64,000 nt of DNA, taken from contig NZ_CP108041.1 in the NCBI RefSeq assembly GCF_036173065.1, positions 1,674,001 to 1,738,000 of the forward strand. The letters are read 5' to 3'. The notes under the pieces are model-generated. The model was not told the origin of the DNA and did no database searches. It saw only the letters and a program-made list of their open reading frames with translations. Numbering within the stretch: the stretch's first letter is position 1; each line of letters opens with the position of its first letter. Position numbers and translations under genes: made by a program. Of this stretch, positions 1 to 7,015 are shown piece by piece. The stretch is from Rhodococcus sp. NBC_00297. GTDB lineage: Bacteria; Actinomycetota; Actinomycetes; Mycobacteriales; Mycobacteriaceae.

Positions 1-1757
1 TCGCGATGCAGAACATCGAGACCCTGAACTCCGTGTTCGAGGGTGTCGACGAGAGCCGTCGCAAGATCGTCGTCACGTGCGCGCACTGCTTCAACGCACT
101 CGGCAACGAGTACCCGCAGGTGGGCGGCAAGTACGAGGTCGTGCACCACACCCAGCTGCTCAACCGCCTCGTGCGGGCCAAGAAGCTGGTGCCGGTGGCG
201 TCGGTGCAAGAGGACGTCACGTACCACGACCCGTGCTTCCTGGGACGCCACAACAAGGTGTACGACGCACCCCGCGAGCTGATGGCGGCGTCGGGCTCCA
301 CACTCAAGGAGATGCCGCGTCACGGCGAGCGCTCCATGTGCTGCGGCGCCGGTGGTGCTCGCATGTGGATGGAAGAGAAGATCGGCAAGCGGATCAACAT
401 CGACCGCGTCGACGAAGCGCTAGACACCCTGGGTGGCAGCACCACCGCGACGCAGAAGATCGCGACCGGCTGCCCCTTCTGCCGCGTCATGCTCAACGAC
501 GGTGTCACCGCACGCCAGGAGGCCGGCGGCAACGACAACGTCGAGGTCATCGACGTCTCGCAGATGCTGCTCAGCTCGATCACGCGCCTGGACTCCGCAC
601 AGCTCGGCGAGAACATCAAGGTGGTACCGCGGGCCAAGCCCGTGGTCGTCCCTGCCGAGGAGCCCGTCGACACCCCCAAGGCCGAGTCCGTCGCCACCGA
701 GGACGTCGCCGCCGAGGAGGAGAAGGGTCGCGTCGAGGAGATCGAGACGGCTGCTGCGGGTGGCGATCCCGCTGCCCCCGCGCCCGGCAAGGGTCTGAAG
801 ATGAAGGGCCTGGCCAAGGCTCCGGGCGCCAAGGCACCCGGCGCGAAGGCTCCGGCCAAGACCGCCGAGTCGCCCAACGCCGACGGTGACGACGCAGCCG
901 ACGCGTCCAAGCCGAAGGGCCTCGGCATGGCCGGCAAGGCGAAGGCACCGGGCGGCAAGGGGCTGCAGCTCAAGGGTCGTCCTCCGGGCGCGAAGGCACC
1001 GGGATCTGCCGCAGCTGCTCCGGCCGAGAAGACGGAACCGACCGACGCTCCCACCGAGACGGCCAGTGAGGCATCCGAGTCGTTGCCGACGGTCAAGCCC
1101 AAGGGTCTCGCCGTGAAGTCCGGGTTCAAGAAGCCCGGCGCCACGGCACCGGGGTCGGCGGCTCCTGCTTCCGAGGCTCCCGCTTCCGAGGCTCCCGCTT
1201 CCGAGGCTTCCGCCGAAGCACCGTCCGAGGCTTCTGCCGATGCACCGGCACAGGCGTCGGAGTCGATGCCGACCGTCAAGGCCAAGGGTCTCGCCGTGAA
1301 GTCCGGGTTCAAGAAGCCCGGCGTCAAGGCACCGGGTTCCGCAGCAGCACCGGCGGCTGAGGCACCGGCCGAGGCATCTGCTCCCGCACCGGCGGCCGAG
1401 GCACCGGCAGAGGCTTCTGCTGCGGCACCGGCACAGGCGACCGAGTCGATGCCGACCGTCAAGGCCAAGGGTCTCGCCGTGAAGTCCGGGTTCAAGAAGC
1501 CGGGCGCCAAGGCACCGAGTTCCGCGGCACCCGCCGCAGCGCCCGAGCCGGAGGCACCTGCCGAGTCGGAGGCACCGGAGTCGTCGGAACCCGCAGAGCA
1601 GGCAACCGAGGAGACGGCCGCTCCTACGGCGGAGTCGAACGGTGCCGCCGAGTCGAACGGTGCCGCGGAACCCGCAGACACCCCGGCGCCGCCGCAGCCG
1701 AAAGCCGGTGGGCTCGGGTTCAAGTCGGGAGCGAAGGCGCCGGGCAAGAGGTCCTGA
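1..1757 (+). CDS. CCG-domain Fe-S oxidoreductase, C-terminal part with repetitive tail (partial)
   Basis: The reading frame runs in from the left edge, so the N-terminus is missing. The first ~190 visible residues carry the second half of a heterodisulfide-reductase-like (CCG) Fe-S protein: TCAHCFNALGNEYP, a DPCFLGRHN segment, SMCCGAGGARMWMEE and TGCPFCRVML, giving the paired cysteines that bind a cluster in this family. The homologue I have in mind is the mycobacterial Rv0338c-type protein, a membrane-associated reductase whose physiological partner is uncertain. After this domain come almost 390 residues of low complexity: acidic Ala/Glu/Pro stretches alternating with basic KGLAVKSGFKKPG motifs, including three units with a 61-residue period. 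The tail ends GAKAPGKRS. A strong hairpin lies 23 bp after the stop. The domain call is safe; the role of the tail is unknown. Confidence 0.85.
   Translation, partial: AMQNIETLNSVFEGVDESRRKIVVTCAHCFNALGNEYPQVGGKYEVVHHTQLLNRLVRAKKLVPVASVQEDVTYHDPCFLGRHNKVYDAPRELMAASGSTLKEMPRHGERSMCCGAGGARMWMEEKIGKRINIDRVDEALDTLGGSTTATQKIATGCPFCRVMLNDGVTARQEAGGNDNVEVIDVSQMLLSSITRLDSAQLGENIKVVPRAKPVVVPAEEPVDTPKAESVATEDVAAEEEKGRVEEIETAAAGGDPAAPAPGKGLKMKGLAKAPGAKAPGAKAPAKTAESPNADGDDAADASKPKGLGMAGKAKAPGGKGLQLKGRPPGAKAPGSAAAAPAEKTEPTDAPTETASEASESLPTVKPKGLAVKSGFKKPGATAPGSAAPASEAPASEAPASEASAEAPSEASADAPAQASESMPTVKAKGLAVKSGFKKPGVKAPGSAAAPAAEAPAEASAPAPAAEAPAEASAAAPAQATESMPTVKAKGLAVKSGFKKPGAKAPSSAAPAAAPEPEAPAESEAPESSEPAEQATEETAAPTAESNGAAESNGAAEPADTPAPPQPKAGGLGFKSGAKAPGKRS
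1092..1640 (+). repeat. 183-bp in-frame tandem repeat in the Fe-S protein tail
   Basis: Three copies begin at 1092, 1275 and 1458, exactly 183 bp (61 codons) apart. The first ~49 bp of each encodes VK(P/A)KGLAVKSGFKKPG and is nearly identical between copies; the Ala/Pro/Glu linker that follows is more divergent, and the third linker is the most changed. The period is a multiple of three, so copy-number change would keep the frame. Confidence 0.85.
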
Positions 1758-1779
1758 CCGAACACCCTCTGCACCAACC

Positions 1780-1813
1780 GAGCACCCCCTTCAGCACGCT
1801 GGAGGGGGTGCTC
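1780..1813 (+). terminator. Strong hairpin, probable terminator of the Fe-S gene
   Basis: GAGCACCCCCT at 1780-1790 pairs with AGGGGGTGCTC at 1803-1813, and the loop can pair further (TCAG with CTGG), giving about 15 bp of stem around a 4-nt loop. It is followed by GCTTTAT, a weak T tract. It belongs to a family of similar hairpins in this window (see 1915, 2973 and 16951). Confidence 0.7.
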
Positions 1814-1825
1814 GCTTTATGACAG

Positions 1826-1841
1826 GGGTGTGTACACACCC
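1826..1841. repeat. 16-bp perfect palindrome
   Basis: GGGTGTGTACACACCC reads the same on both strands. A related 12-bp palindrome GGTGTGCACACC occurs in each of the two long repeats at 2973-3211. It lies between two genes and could be part of the same intergenic repeat family rather than a protein-binding site. Confidence 0.6.
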
Positions 1842-1914
1842 TGGCGCTGGCCAACGCGTGCGGCGACCAGCAACCAGCGACCAAGCCTCCTTACCGAACA
1901 CCTCCTGCACCAAC

Positions 1915-1950
1915 CGAACACCGCCTCCAGCACTCCGCAGCAGGTGTTCG
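1915..1950. repeat. Diverged second copy of the intergenic hairpin
   Basis: CGAACACC (1915-1922) pairs with GGTGTTCG (1943-1950). The flank on its left (CCGAACACC..CTGCACCAACCG) repeats the flank of the hairpin at 1780, so 1758-1815 and 1893-1950 look like two diverged copies of one element. The stem bases differ between the copies but remain paired. Confidence 0.6.
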
Positions 1951-2053
1951 CCTGACGTAGGCCGTGTGCGCTCGCTCATCCACAGGGTGCGCGCTGTCCA
2001 CAGCGAGCGCACGGGCACCGATCGGAGACGCCAACGTCGGCAACGATCGACCG

Positions 2054-2974
2054 ATGGCGCGCATCACCTCCCGCTCGGAGGCATTGACTCAGGGTTACAC
2101 GGACTCCGAACTGCGGCGCATGTGCAGAACCGGAGATCTCACACGTGTGCGCCGTGGTGCCTACGCCAGCTCGGACGACATCGCGGACCTCTCCGGCCAG
2201 GAGCGCCACCTCCTCCTGGCGCGCGCGATGATGACGACCGGCAACACGGCCCCCGACGCAGTGCTGAGCCATGCGTCGGCAGCGATCGCTCACGGTATCG
2301 ACTTGTGGAACGTGCCCCTCTCAGCAGTTCACATCACGCGCAACCGGCGTACAGGCGGCCGTACGGGCCCCGTGCGTCACGTTCATGCGTCGCCTTATGA
2401 CGCCGACGAGGTCACCGATGTGGCGGGATTCCGCTCGACTACCGTCAGCCGCACCATTGCCGATCTGGCCTGTTGCCTGCCGTTCGAGGAAGCGGTCTGC
2501 GCGGCGGACGATGCAGCACGTCGATTCGGACTGGCAGGCGCGCAGGTCGAGGAAGTACTCTCTCGACGCCCCACCCGCAGTGGCCATGCGCGAGCCCACC
2601 GCGTAGCGCTGTTCATGGACGCCGGGTCCGAGAGTGTCGGTGAATCACGCAGTCGCGTGCTGCTACACGCTGCAGGCTTCGCGGTCTCCACTCAGCACAC
2701 CATCACGTGCGGCAACACGTCCTACCGTGTCGACTTCTTGGTGGACGGCTCCAACGTGATCGGCGAGTTCGACGGTCGCGTGAAGTACGGACGGCTCGTA
2801 CCGGCGGGCGAGACCCCGGCCGACGTGCTCTGGCGGGAGAAGCTCCGCGAGGATGCACTGCGCGACGCGGGCTACACGGTGGTGCGCTGGACGTGGCAGG
2901 ACCTGGCCACGCCGAGCATCATCATCGAGCGCATCCGGCGAGCACTCGCCCGTAACCGCACACCCCCCGCATGA
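2054..2974 (+). CDS. AbiEi-like N-terminal / DUF559-like C-terminal protein
   Basis: A 306-residue protein of a type common in Rhodococcus and Gordonia. The N-terminal part (TRSEALTQGYTDSELRRM, then VRRGAYA) is the winged-helix-like domain often named type IV toxin-antitoxin AbiEi antitoxin domain. The C-terminal ~110 residues (YRVDFLVDGSNVIGEFDGRVKYG, later LREDALRDAGYTVVRWTW) match the DUF559/Vsr-like restriction-endonuclease fold, with D, E and K in the expected order. No partner toxin gene is adjacent, so a toxin-antitoxin role is not supported. I start at the ATG at 2054 because the conserved sequence begins there; an upstream start at 1964 would add 30 unconserved-looking residues. The gene is enclosed by hairpin repeats on both sides. 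Confidence 0.75.
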   Translation: MARITSRSEALTQGYTDSELRRMCRTGDLTRVRRGAYASSDDIADLSGQERHLLLARAMMTTGNTAPDAVLSHASAAIAHGIDLWNVPLSAVHITRNRRTGGRTGPVRHVHASPYDADEVTDVAGFRSTTVSRTIADLACCLPFEEAVCAADDAARRFGLAGAQVEEVLSRRPTRSGHARAHRVALFMDAGSESVGESRSRVLLHAAGFAVSTQHTITCGNTSYRVDFLVDGSNVIGEFDGRVKYGRLVPAGETPADVLWREKLREDALRDAGYTVVRWTWQDLATPSIIIERIRRALARNRTPPA

Positions 2975-3211
2975 ACCGCACACCCCCAGCAGCCTGCAGC
3001 GAAGGGTGTGCGCTCACCGCACCAGGTGTGCACACCCCCTCCAGGCGCGGAGCGGACCCTGGCGCGCGCCCATCCAGTCGCGGAGCGGACCCGGGACCCC
3101 TCAGCAACCGCGCAAAGCGCACACCCCCTACACGAACCGCACACCCCCAGCAGCCTGCAGCGAAGCGTGTGCGCTCACCGCACCAGGTGTGCACACCCCC
3201 TGCAGGCGCGG
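2973..3211. repeat. Two 78-bp direct repeats with internal hairpins
   Basis: Copies at 2973-3050 and 3134-3211 differ at only two positions. Each begins GAACCGCACACCCCC, can fold a CGCACAC/GTGTGCG stem, and then has the palindrome GGTGTGCACACC. A partial unit (GCGCACACCCCC) lies between them at about 3117. The first copy overlaps the stop codon of the DUF559-like gene. The block lies between convergent genes, so a bidirectional terminator role is plausible, but near-identity of the copies suggests recent duplication or spread. Confidence 0.8.
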
Positions 3212-3257
3212 GCGGACCCGGCAACCCCCGACCACCACCACGTGCCCACCGTGCATG

Positions 3258-3725
3258 TCAGGACTCGACGATCGCCTTGATCGCGGCGAGCGTGCGGGGA
3301 ATCCCGTCGAGTGCGGCGGTACGGCGGATCTCGATCTCCTCCTGCGCGCGATCGCCGAACTTCGTGTGGAAGTACTCGATCCCCTGCTCGGTGAAGAGCC
3401 ACGATTCGGTGAGCTGCGTCGAGTTCTCGTCGATTGCCTCGAGGGTGTATCCCCACCGCACGAACGAGTCGCCGACGAGCCAGGCGAACTCGGTGCCCGG
3501 GATGGCGACGGCGACGGTCGAGACCGTCTCCCAGGTGCGGTCGGCGGTGACGTTGCGCCCGGTGAAGGTGGACCCGACCACGTCGGCGCTGCCACCGTCG
3601 TTCCACCAGCACTCCTGGCAGATCGGGCTCCACTCCCCGGTCCGGGTGACGTCGGAGACGAGGGCGTACACGGCGTCGGGCGACGCGGCGATCACGATGG
3701 AGTCGGAATGCTCGAGTGCGGTCAT
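3258..3725 (-). CDS. SRPBCC (START-like) family protein
   Basis: A 155-residue protein typical of polyketide-cyclase/SRPBCC proteins: an N-terminal strand with IVIAASPDAVYALVSDVTRTGEWSP, the usual helix-grip opening, and a long C-terminal helix (RTLAAIKAIVES). These bind small hydrophobic ligands; the ligand here cannot be told. The ATG at 3725 overlaps the nadR stop as ATGA, so it is the last gene of a pnuC-nadR-SRPBCC operon and probably translationally coupled. An upstream in-frame start exists but lies deep in nadR and would add 51 unrelated residues. A link to NAD metabolism is only by neighbourhood. Confidence 0.8.
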   Translation of the reverse strand: MTALEHSDSIVIAASPDAVYALVSDVTRTGEWSPICQECWWNDGGSADVVGSTFTGRNVTADRTWETVSTVAVAIPGTEFAWLVGDSFVRWGYTLEAIDENSTQLTESWLFTEQGIEYFHTKFGDRAQEEIEIRRTAALDGIPRTLAAIKAIVES

Positions 3726-4774
3726 GCCTCGAGTATGCCGCCGAGCGGCGCCGTGAAGGTGGTTCGTCGCCGAAGTTCCTGCTCCGCCACCCGGATCGCC
3801 AACTGCAGGCGCTCCGCACGGCTCCCCGTCAACAACACCCAGGACCGGCCGGTGCGCGTGAGCGCGTCGAGGAACCACCCGGTCATGTCCGCCCGCACTT
3901 GTTCGCCGTCACGAATACCGTCCTGCACGAACGGAACTCCATGATGATCCGTCACCAGATACACGGCGGGGCGATCGTCGGCGACAGCGTGGTGTGACTC
4001 GGGGCCGAGGTAACGCCGCTCCCACACCGTCGTCGCGAACGCGTCGGTGTCGCAGATCAGCACAGGCGATCCGCGCCGCGCTGCCGCGTCCTCGTGGGCA
4101 GTCTGGGTGCGCGCGATGCGGGCGAAGTCGTCACCGGTCCACACGATGTCGTCGACCGACCCGGCCTCCGCGACCTTGTCGAGGGTGTCCTGCCGGCCGA
4201 ACTCGTCGACGCACTCGGTGTCCGGCCACCGTTGTCGGAAGTGGGCAGCCAGCGCGCCGGCGACAGTGGTGGTGCCCGTCGACTCGGAACCCACCACGAC
4301 GATGCGCGTCGCCAGACCGGCTCTGGCGGGCGCGTCGAGGCAGCGCCACGAGGCGGCGAGGTTGCGACGACACGCGGTCCCGGACACCGGGAAGGTGCTG
4401 CGCGGCAGATCGAACGGCACGTGTCGAGCGTCGAACCACCGCGCCAGTTCCTCGCCGTACGGCTCGCTGGTGACCACCACGTCGACGGGCTCGTTCCCGA
4501 GGGCCGCGCGCATGCACGCCACCTGGGCCGCCCACACGGCCCGTGAGGCGTGGTCGATCGGTGCGTCGCAGACGATGCCGGTGATCGTGACCGTCTTCTC
4601 GCCTGCGTGCGACTCGGTCATCCACGCCACACGGTCTCGCAGAGACACCGACTCCACGGTGGCTGCCATCACCACGACGGTCACCCGGTCGGCCACCGTG
4701 GCGGCGAACCGGACCATCGCGTGGTGACCGACGTGCGGCGGATAGAACTTGCCGATGATCAGCGCGTGCCTCAT
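3722..4774 (-). CDS. nadR: NadR-type NMN adenylyltransferase / nicotinamide riboside kinase
   Basis: A 350-residue bifunctional enzyme. It begins MRHALIIGKFYPPHVGHHAM, the nucleotidyltransferase GxFxPxHxGH signature, followed about 165 residues later by a second nucleotide-binding segment, IVVVGSESTGTTTVAGALA, a P-loop with T in the place of the usual Lys (GSESTGTTT rather than GxESxGKST). The C-terminal kinase domain phosphorylates nicotinamide riboside and the N-terminal domain makes NAD from NMN. It lies directly after pnuC with a 4-bp ATGA overlap, so imported riboside would be trapped and converted by its partner. The E. coli repressor domain is absent, as usual outside enterobacteria. 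The altered P-loop deserves checking. The start at 4774 is fixed by the GKFYPPHVGH motif and the overlap. Confidence 0.9.
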   Translation of the reverse strand: MRHALIIGKFYPPHVGHHAMVRFAATVADRVTVVVMAATVESVSLRDRVAWMTESHAGEKTVTITGIVCDAPIDHASRAVWAAQVACMRAALGNEPVDVVVTSEPYGEELARWFDARHVPFDLPRSTFPVSGTACRRNLAASWRCLDAPARAGLATRIVVVGSESTGTTTVAGALAAHFRQRWPDTECVDEFGRQDTLDKVAEAGSVDDIVWTGDDFARIARTQTAHEDAAARRGSPVLICDTDAFATTVWERRYLGPESHHAVADDRPAVYLVTDHHGVPFVQDGIRDGEQVRADMTGWFLDALTRTGRSWVLLTGSRAERLQLAIRVAEQELRRRTTFTAPLGGILEA

Positions 4775-5400
4775 GCCGGCACCTCGACGGCGGCGGGGGT
4801 CATCGACCGTGTCCACGCTCGCAGCCCGGCAACGCACAGCGCGATGAATCCCAGATAGAGAACACCGGTCAGCACCAGGTCCTTGTAGAGATAGAGCGGC
4901 ACGTACACGACGTCCGCGGCTATCCACAGGAACCAGGACTCACGACGCTTCGTCACCTGGCCCCACGTCGCCAGCAGTGACAGCACGGTCGTCACCGCGT
5001 CCCAGAACGGCACGACCGACGTCGTCGCGGTGTCGAGGAACCACGTCATGGCCAGCGTGGCCGTCACGCCGACGGCGCCGAGCCACCACCATTCCCGACG
5101 GCTGGTGGACGTGACCACCAGCGGCCCCTGCGTGCCGCCGCCGACCCACAGGACCCATCCGGACACGGCGAGAGCGATGTAGACGAACTGCAGCGCCGCG
5201 TCGGCGAACAACCCGGCGCCGAAGAACAGCAGGACGAACGCGAGGTTGTTGGCGATACCGATGGGCCAGTTCCACACCGACTGCCGTGCGACCAGGACGA
5301 CGCAGGTTGCGCCCGTGACGAATCCGACGACCTCGACCCAGGACGTCGGTGCCCCGAACGACACGAACGCGGTGGATCCGAGCCACTCGATCAGGGTCAT
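4771..5400 (-). CDS. pnuC: PnuC nicotinamide riboside transporter
   Basis: A 209-residue integral membrane protein with about seven hydrophobic segments. The stretch SVWNWPIGIANNLAF is the PnuC family signature, and the late segment YKDLVLTGVLYLGFIALCVAG fits the family C-terminus. PnuC facilitates uptake of nicotinamide riboside; trapping depends on the kinase encoded next (nadR). The ATG at 5400 has a good ribosome site (AGGAGG) immediately preceded by a 20-bp palindrome. First gene of a three-gene operon. Confidence 0.92.
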   Translation of the reverse strand: MTLIEWLGSTAFVSFGAPTSWVEVVGFVTGATCVVLVARQSVWNWPIGIANNLAFVLLFFGAGLFADAALQFVYIALAVSGWVLWVGGGTQGPLVVTSTSRREWWWLGAVGVTATLAMTWFLDTATTSVVPFWDAVTTVLSLLATWGQVTKRRESWFLWIAADVVYVPLYLYKDLVLTGVLYLGFIALCVAGLRAWTRSMTPAAVEVPA

Positions 5401-5409
5401 GACGCCTCC

Positions 5410-5429
5410 TTAGCGTGATTATGCGCTAA
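5410..5429 (-). promoter_or_regulatory. 20-bp palindrome upstream of pnuC, candidate NAD-responsive operator
   Basis: Read toward pnuC the site is TTAGCG-N8-CGCTAA, touching the ribosome-binding AGGAGG. The spacer contains CATAAT, one base off a consensus -10 box, so a bound protein would cover both promoter and translation start. NrtR and NiaR are known NAD-metabolism repressors in bacteria; which protein acts here is inference. Confidence 0.55.
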
Positions 5430-5469
5430 GCACGGCGCAGAAGTGCTCGAAGTGCAACTCGACCCCTGG

Positions 5470-6156
5470 TCAGGCCACCGGCTCGAGCAACTGCGGCCCG
5501 TTGTTGCGCACGCTGTTGACGGCCGTGCTCACCTCGTACGGAGACAGGTGCGGCTCGGGCATCGACTGGACCAGGTCCGCCACCGCGCCGAGATCGGTCA
5601 GCGTCGGGTCCAACCAGGCATCGCGCATGTCCGCAGGCACCACGACGGGTGACCGGTCGTGGATGTGCCCCAGCGCGTCGGTGGCCGTCGTGGTGAGCAC
5701 AGTCGTGGTCCACACCCACTTGCCCGGATCATTCTCGGGCAGTGCGGGATCCGGCCACAGCTCGTACAGTCCCGCCATCGCGAGAACACCGTCCGTGTGC
5801 AGGAAGTGCGGGATCTTCTTCCCCTCGCGCTTCTCCCACTCGTAGTACCCGTCGGCGGGAACGAGGCAACGCCGCTTCGCCGCGGCCTTGCGGAACGCCG
5901 GCTTCTCGGTGATGGTCTCGGACCGCGCGTTGATCAGCCTGCTCGCGATCTTCCGGTCCTTCGCCCACGACGGGATCAGACCCCATCGGACCGTCCGCAG
6001 CTGGCGCGCTTCCTCCCCGCGCTCGAGCACGATGCGCACCGGATCCGTGGGCGCCACGTTGTAGGACGGTTCCGGCGCCTCCCCCAGCGCCACGGCGGCA
6101 TCGAAGATGGACGACAGGTCGTCGTCGGACCGGGTACTGGCGTAGCGACCGCACAT
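5470..6156 (-). CDS. SOS response-associated peptidase (SRAP, YedK/HMCES family)
   Basis: A 228-residue protein starting MCGRYAS. Cys2 becomes the N-terminal residue after Met removal and forms a thiazolidine link to abasic sites in single-stranded DNA. Other family marks are present: SYNVAPTDPVRIV, WGLIPSWAKD, INARSETITEKPAF, CLVPADGYYEW and the SPVVVP segment. It protects or repairs abasic sites in single-stranded DNA. The length fits the family. The start at 6156 is forced by the catalytic Cys; the longer frame upstream would bury it. A CAGAAT box 6 nt before the ATG suggests a leaderless transcript. No LexA box is visible beside it. Confidence 0.93.
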   Translation of the reverse strand: MCGRYASTRSDDDLSSIFDAAVALGEAPEPSYNVAPTDPVRIVLERGEEARQLRTVRWGLIPSWAKDRKIASRLINARSETITEKPAFRKAAAKRRCLVPADGYYEWEKREGKKIPHFLHTDGVLAMAGLYELWPDPALPENDPGKWVWTTTVLTTTATDALGHIHDRSPVVVPADMRDAWLDPTLTDLGAVADLVQSMPEPHLSPYEVSTAVNSVRNNGPQLLEPVA

Positions 6157-6241
6157 CCCTCGATTCTGCCCCGCACGGGTAGCGACATGCCAGGCGGTCT
6201 GGTTAGTGTCGGAAAGTACCGCAACCGACGAGGGGGATCGC

Positions 6242-7015
6242 ATGTCGACCGTGGACGAGACACCCGGCGCGCTGCAGTCGTGGGGGCTGAGCAAGCAGTA
6301 CGACGGGAGCGCACCGGCCGTGCGCGACCTGTCGTTGTTCGTGCCGGCCGGCACGCTGTACGGGCTGGTCGGACCCAACGGAGCAGGCAAGACCACGTTC
6401 CTGTCGATGGCGACGGGCATCGTGCGCCCGTCCGCCGGGCAGGTGTGGATCGACGGTCACGACGTGTGGGCCGATCCGGTCGCCGCCCGCGGGCGCGTCG
6501 GACTGCTTCCCGACGGGCCGTCCCTCCCCGAGGCCCTGCCCGGTCGGCGCGCACTGCACTACGTCGGAGTGCTGCACGGTCTCGATCCGGCGGTGGCGCA
6601 CGATCGCTGCGAGGAACTGCTCGCGGTGCTGGACATCGCCGAGGCCGGCGACCGCGCGGTCTCCACGTACAGCGCCGGAATGAAGAAGAAGATCGGCCTG
6701 GCCGCGGCGATGATCCACTCGCCACGGCTCCTCGTGCTCGACGAGCCGCTGGAGGCGGTGGACCCCATGTCCGCCCGCACCATTCGGCACCTTCTCGAGA
6801 GTTTCGTCGCGCGGGGCGGCACCGCGATGGTGTCGAGCCACTCCATGCCGCTCATCGAGCAGATGTGCTCGCACGTGGCCATTCTCGCCCGCGGCTCTCT
6901 GCTGGCCGCCGGCACGATCGACGACGTGCGTGCCGGCAGCACCCTCGAGGGCGCGCTGTTCGACGCGGTCGGCGGCGGTGACCAAACGGCCGAGTTGCCA
7001 TGGCTGGGCTCATGA
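6242..7015 (+). CDS. ABC transporter ATP-binding protein
   Basis: A 257-residue ATPase. Walker A is GPNGAGKTTF near residue 45, the signature segment is STYSAGMKKKIGLAAAM, and Walker B is LLVLDEPLEAVD, followed by the switch His in VSSHSM. The pattern is that of ABC-2-type exporters, with the distance between motifs as expected. ATG at 6242 has a strong Shine-Dalgarno GAGGGGG; a GTG at 6206 would add 12 residues. A TAGTGT box at 6204-6209 is a possible -10. The next gene is its permease, overlapping by 4 bp. Substrate unknown. Confidence 0.93.
   Translation: MSTVDETPGALQSWGLSKQYDGSAPAVRDLSLFVPAGTLYGLVGPNGAGKTTFLSMATGIVRPSAGQVWIDGHDVWADPVAARGRVGLLPDGPSLPEALPGRRALHYVGVLHGLDPAVAHDRCEELLAVLDIAEAGDRAVSTYSAGMKKKIGLAAAMIHSPRLLVLDEPLEAVDPMSARTIRHLLESFVARGGTAMVSSHSMPLIEQMCSHVAILARGSLLAAGTIDDVRAGSTLEGALFDAVGGGDQTAELPWLGS

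Noticed and set aside
1092..1640. CRISPR-like array
   Set aside because: The repeats are in-frame coding sequence with a 183-bp period and related spacers, not short repeats with unique spacers.
320..1777. 485-codon open frame opposite the Fe-S protein gene
   Set aside because: It is the mirror of the repetitive Ala/Pro/Lys coding sequence; long antisense frames are expected at this GC content and it has no domain.
2054..2974. Complete toxin-antitoxin system
   Set aside because: Only the AbiEi-like/DUF559-like protein is present; no AbiEii-type nucleotidyltransferase toxin lies next to it.
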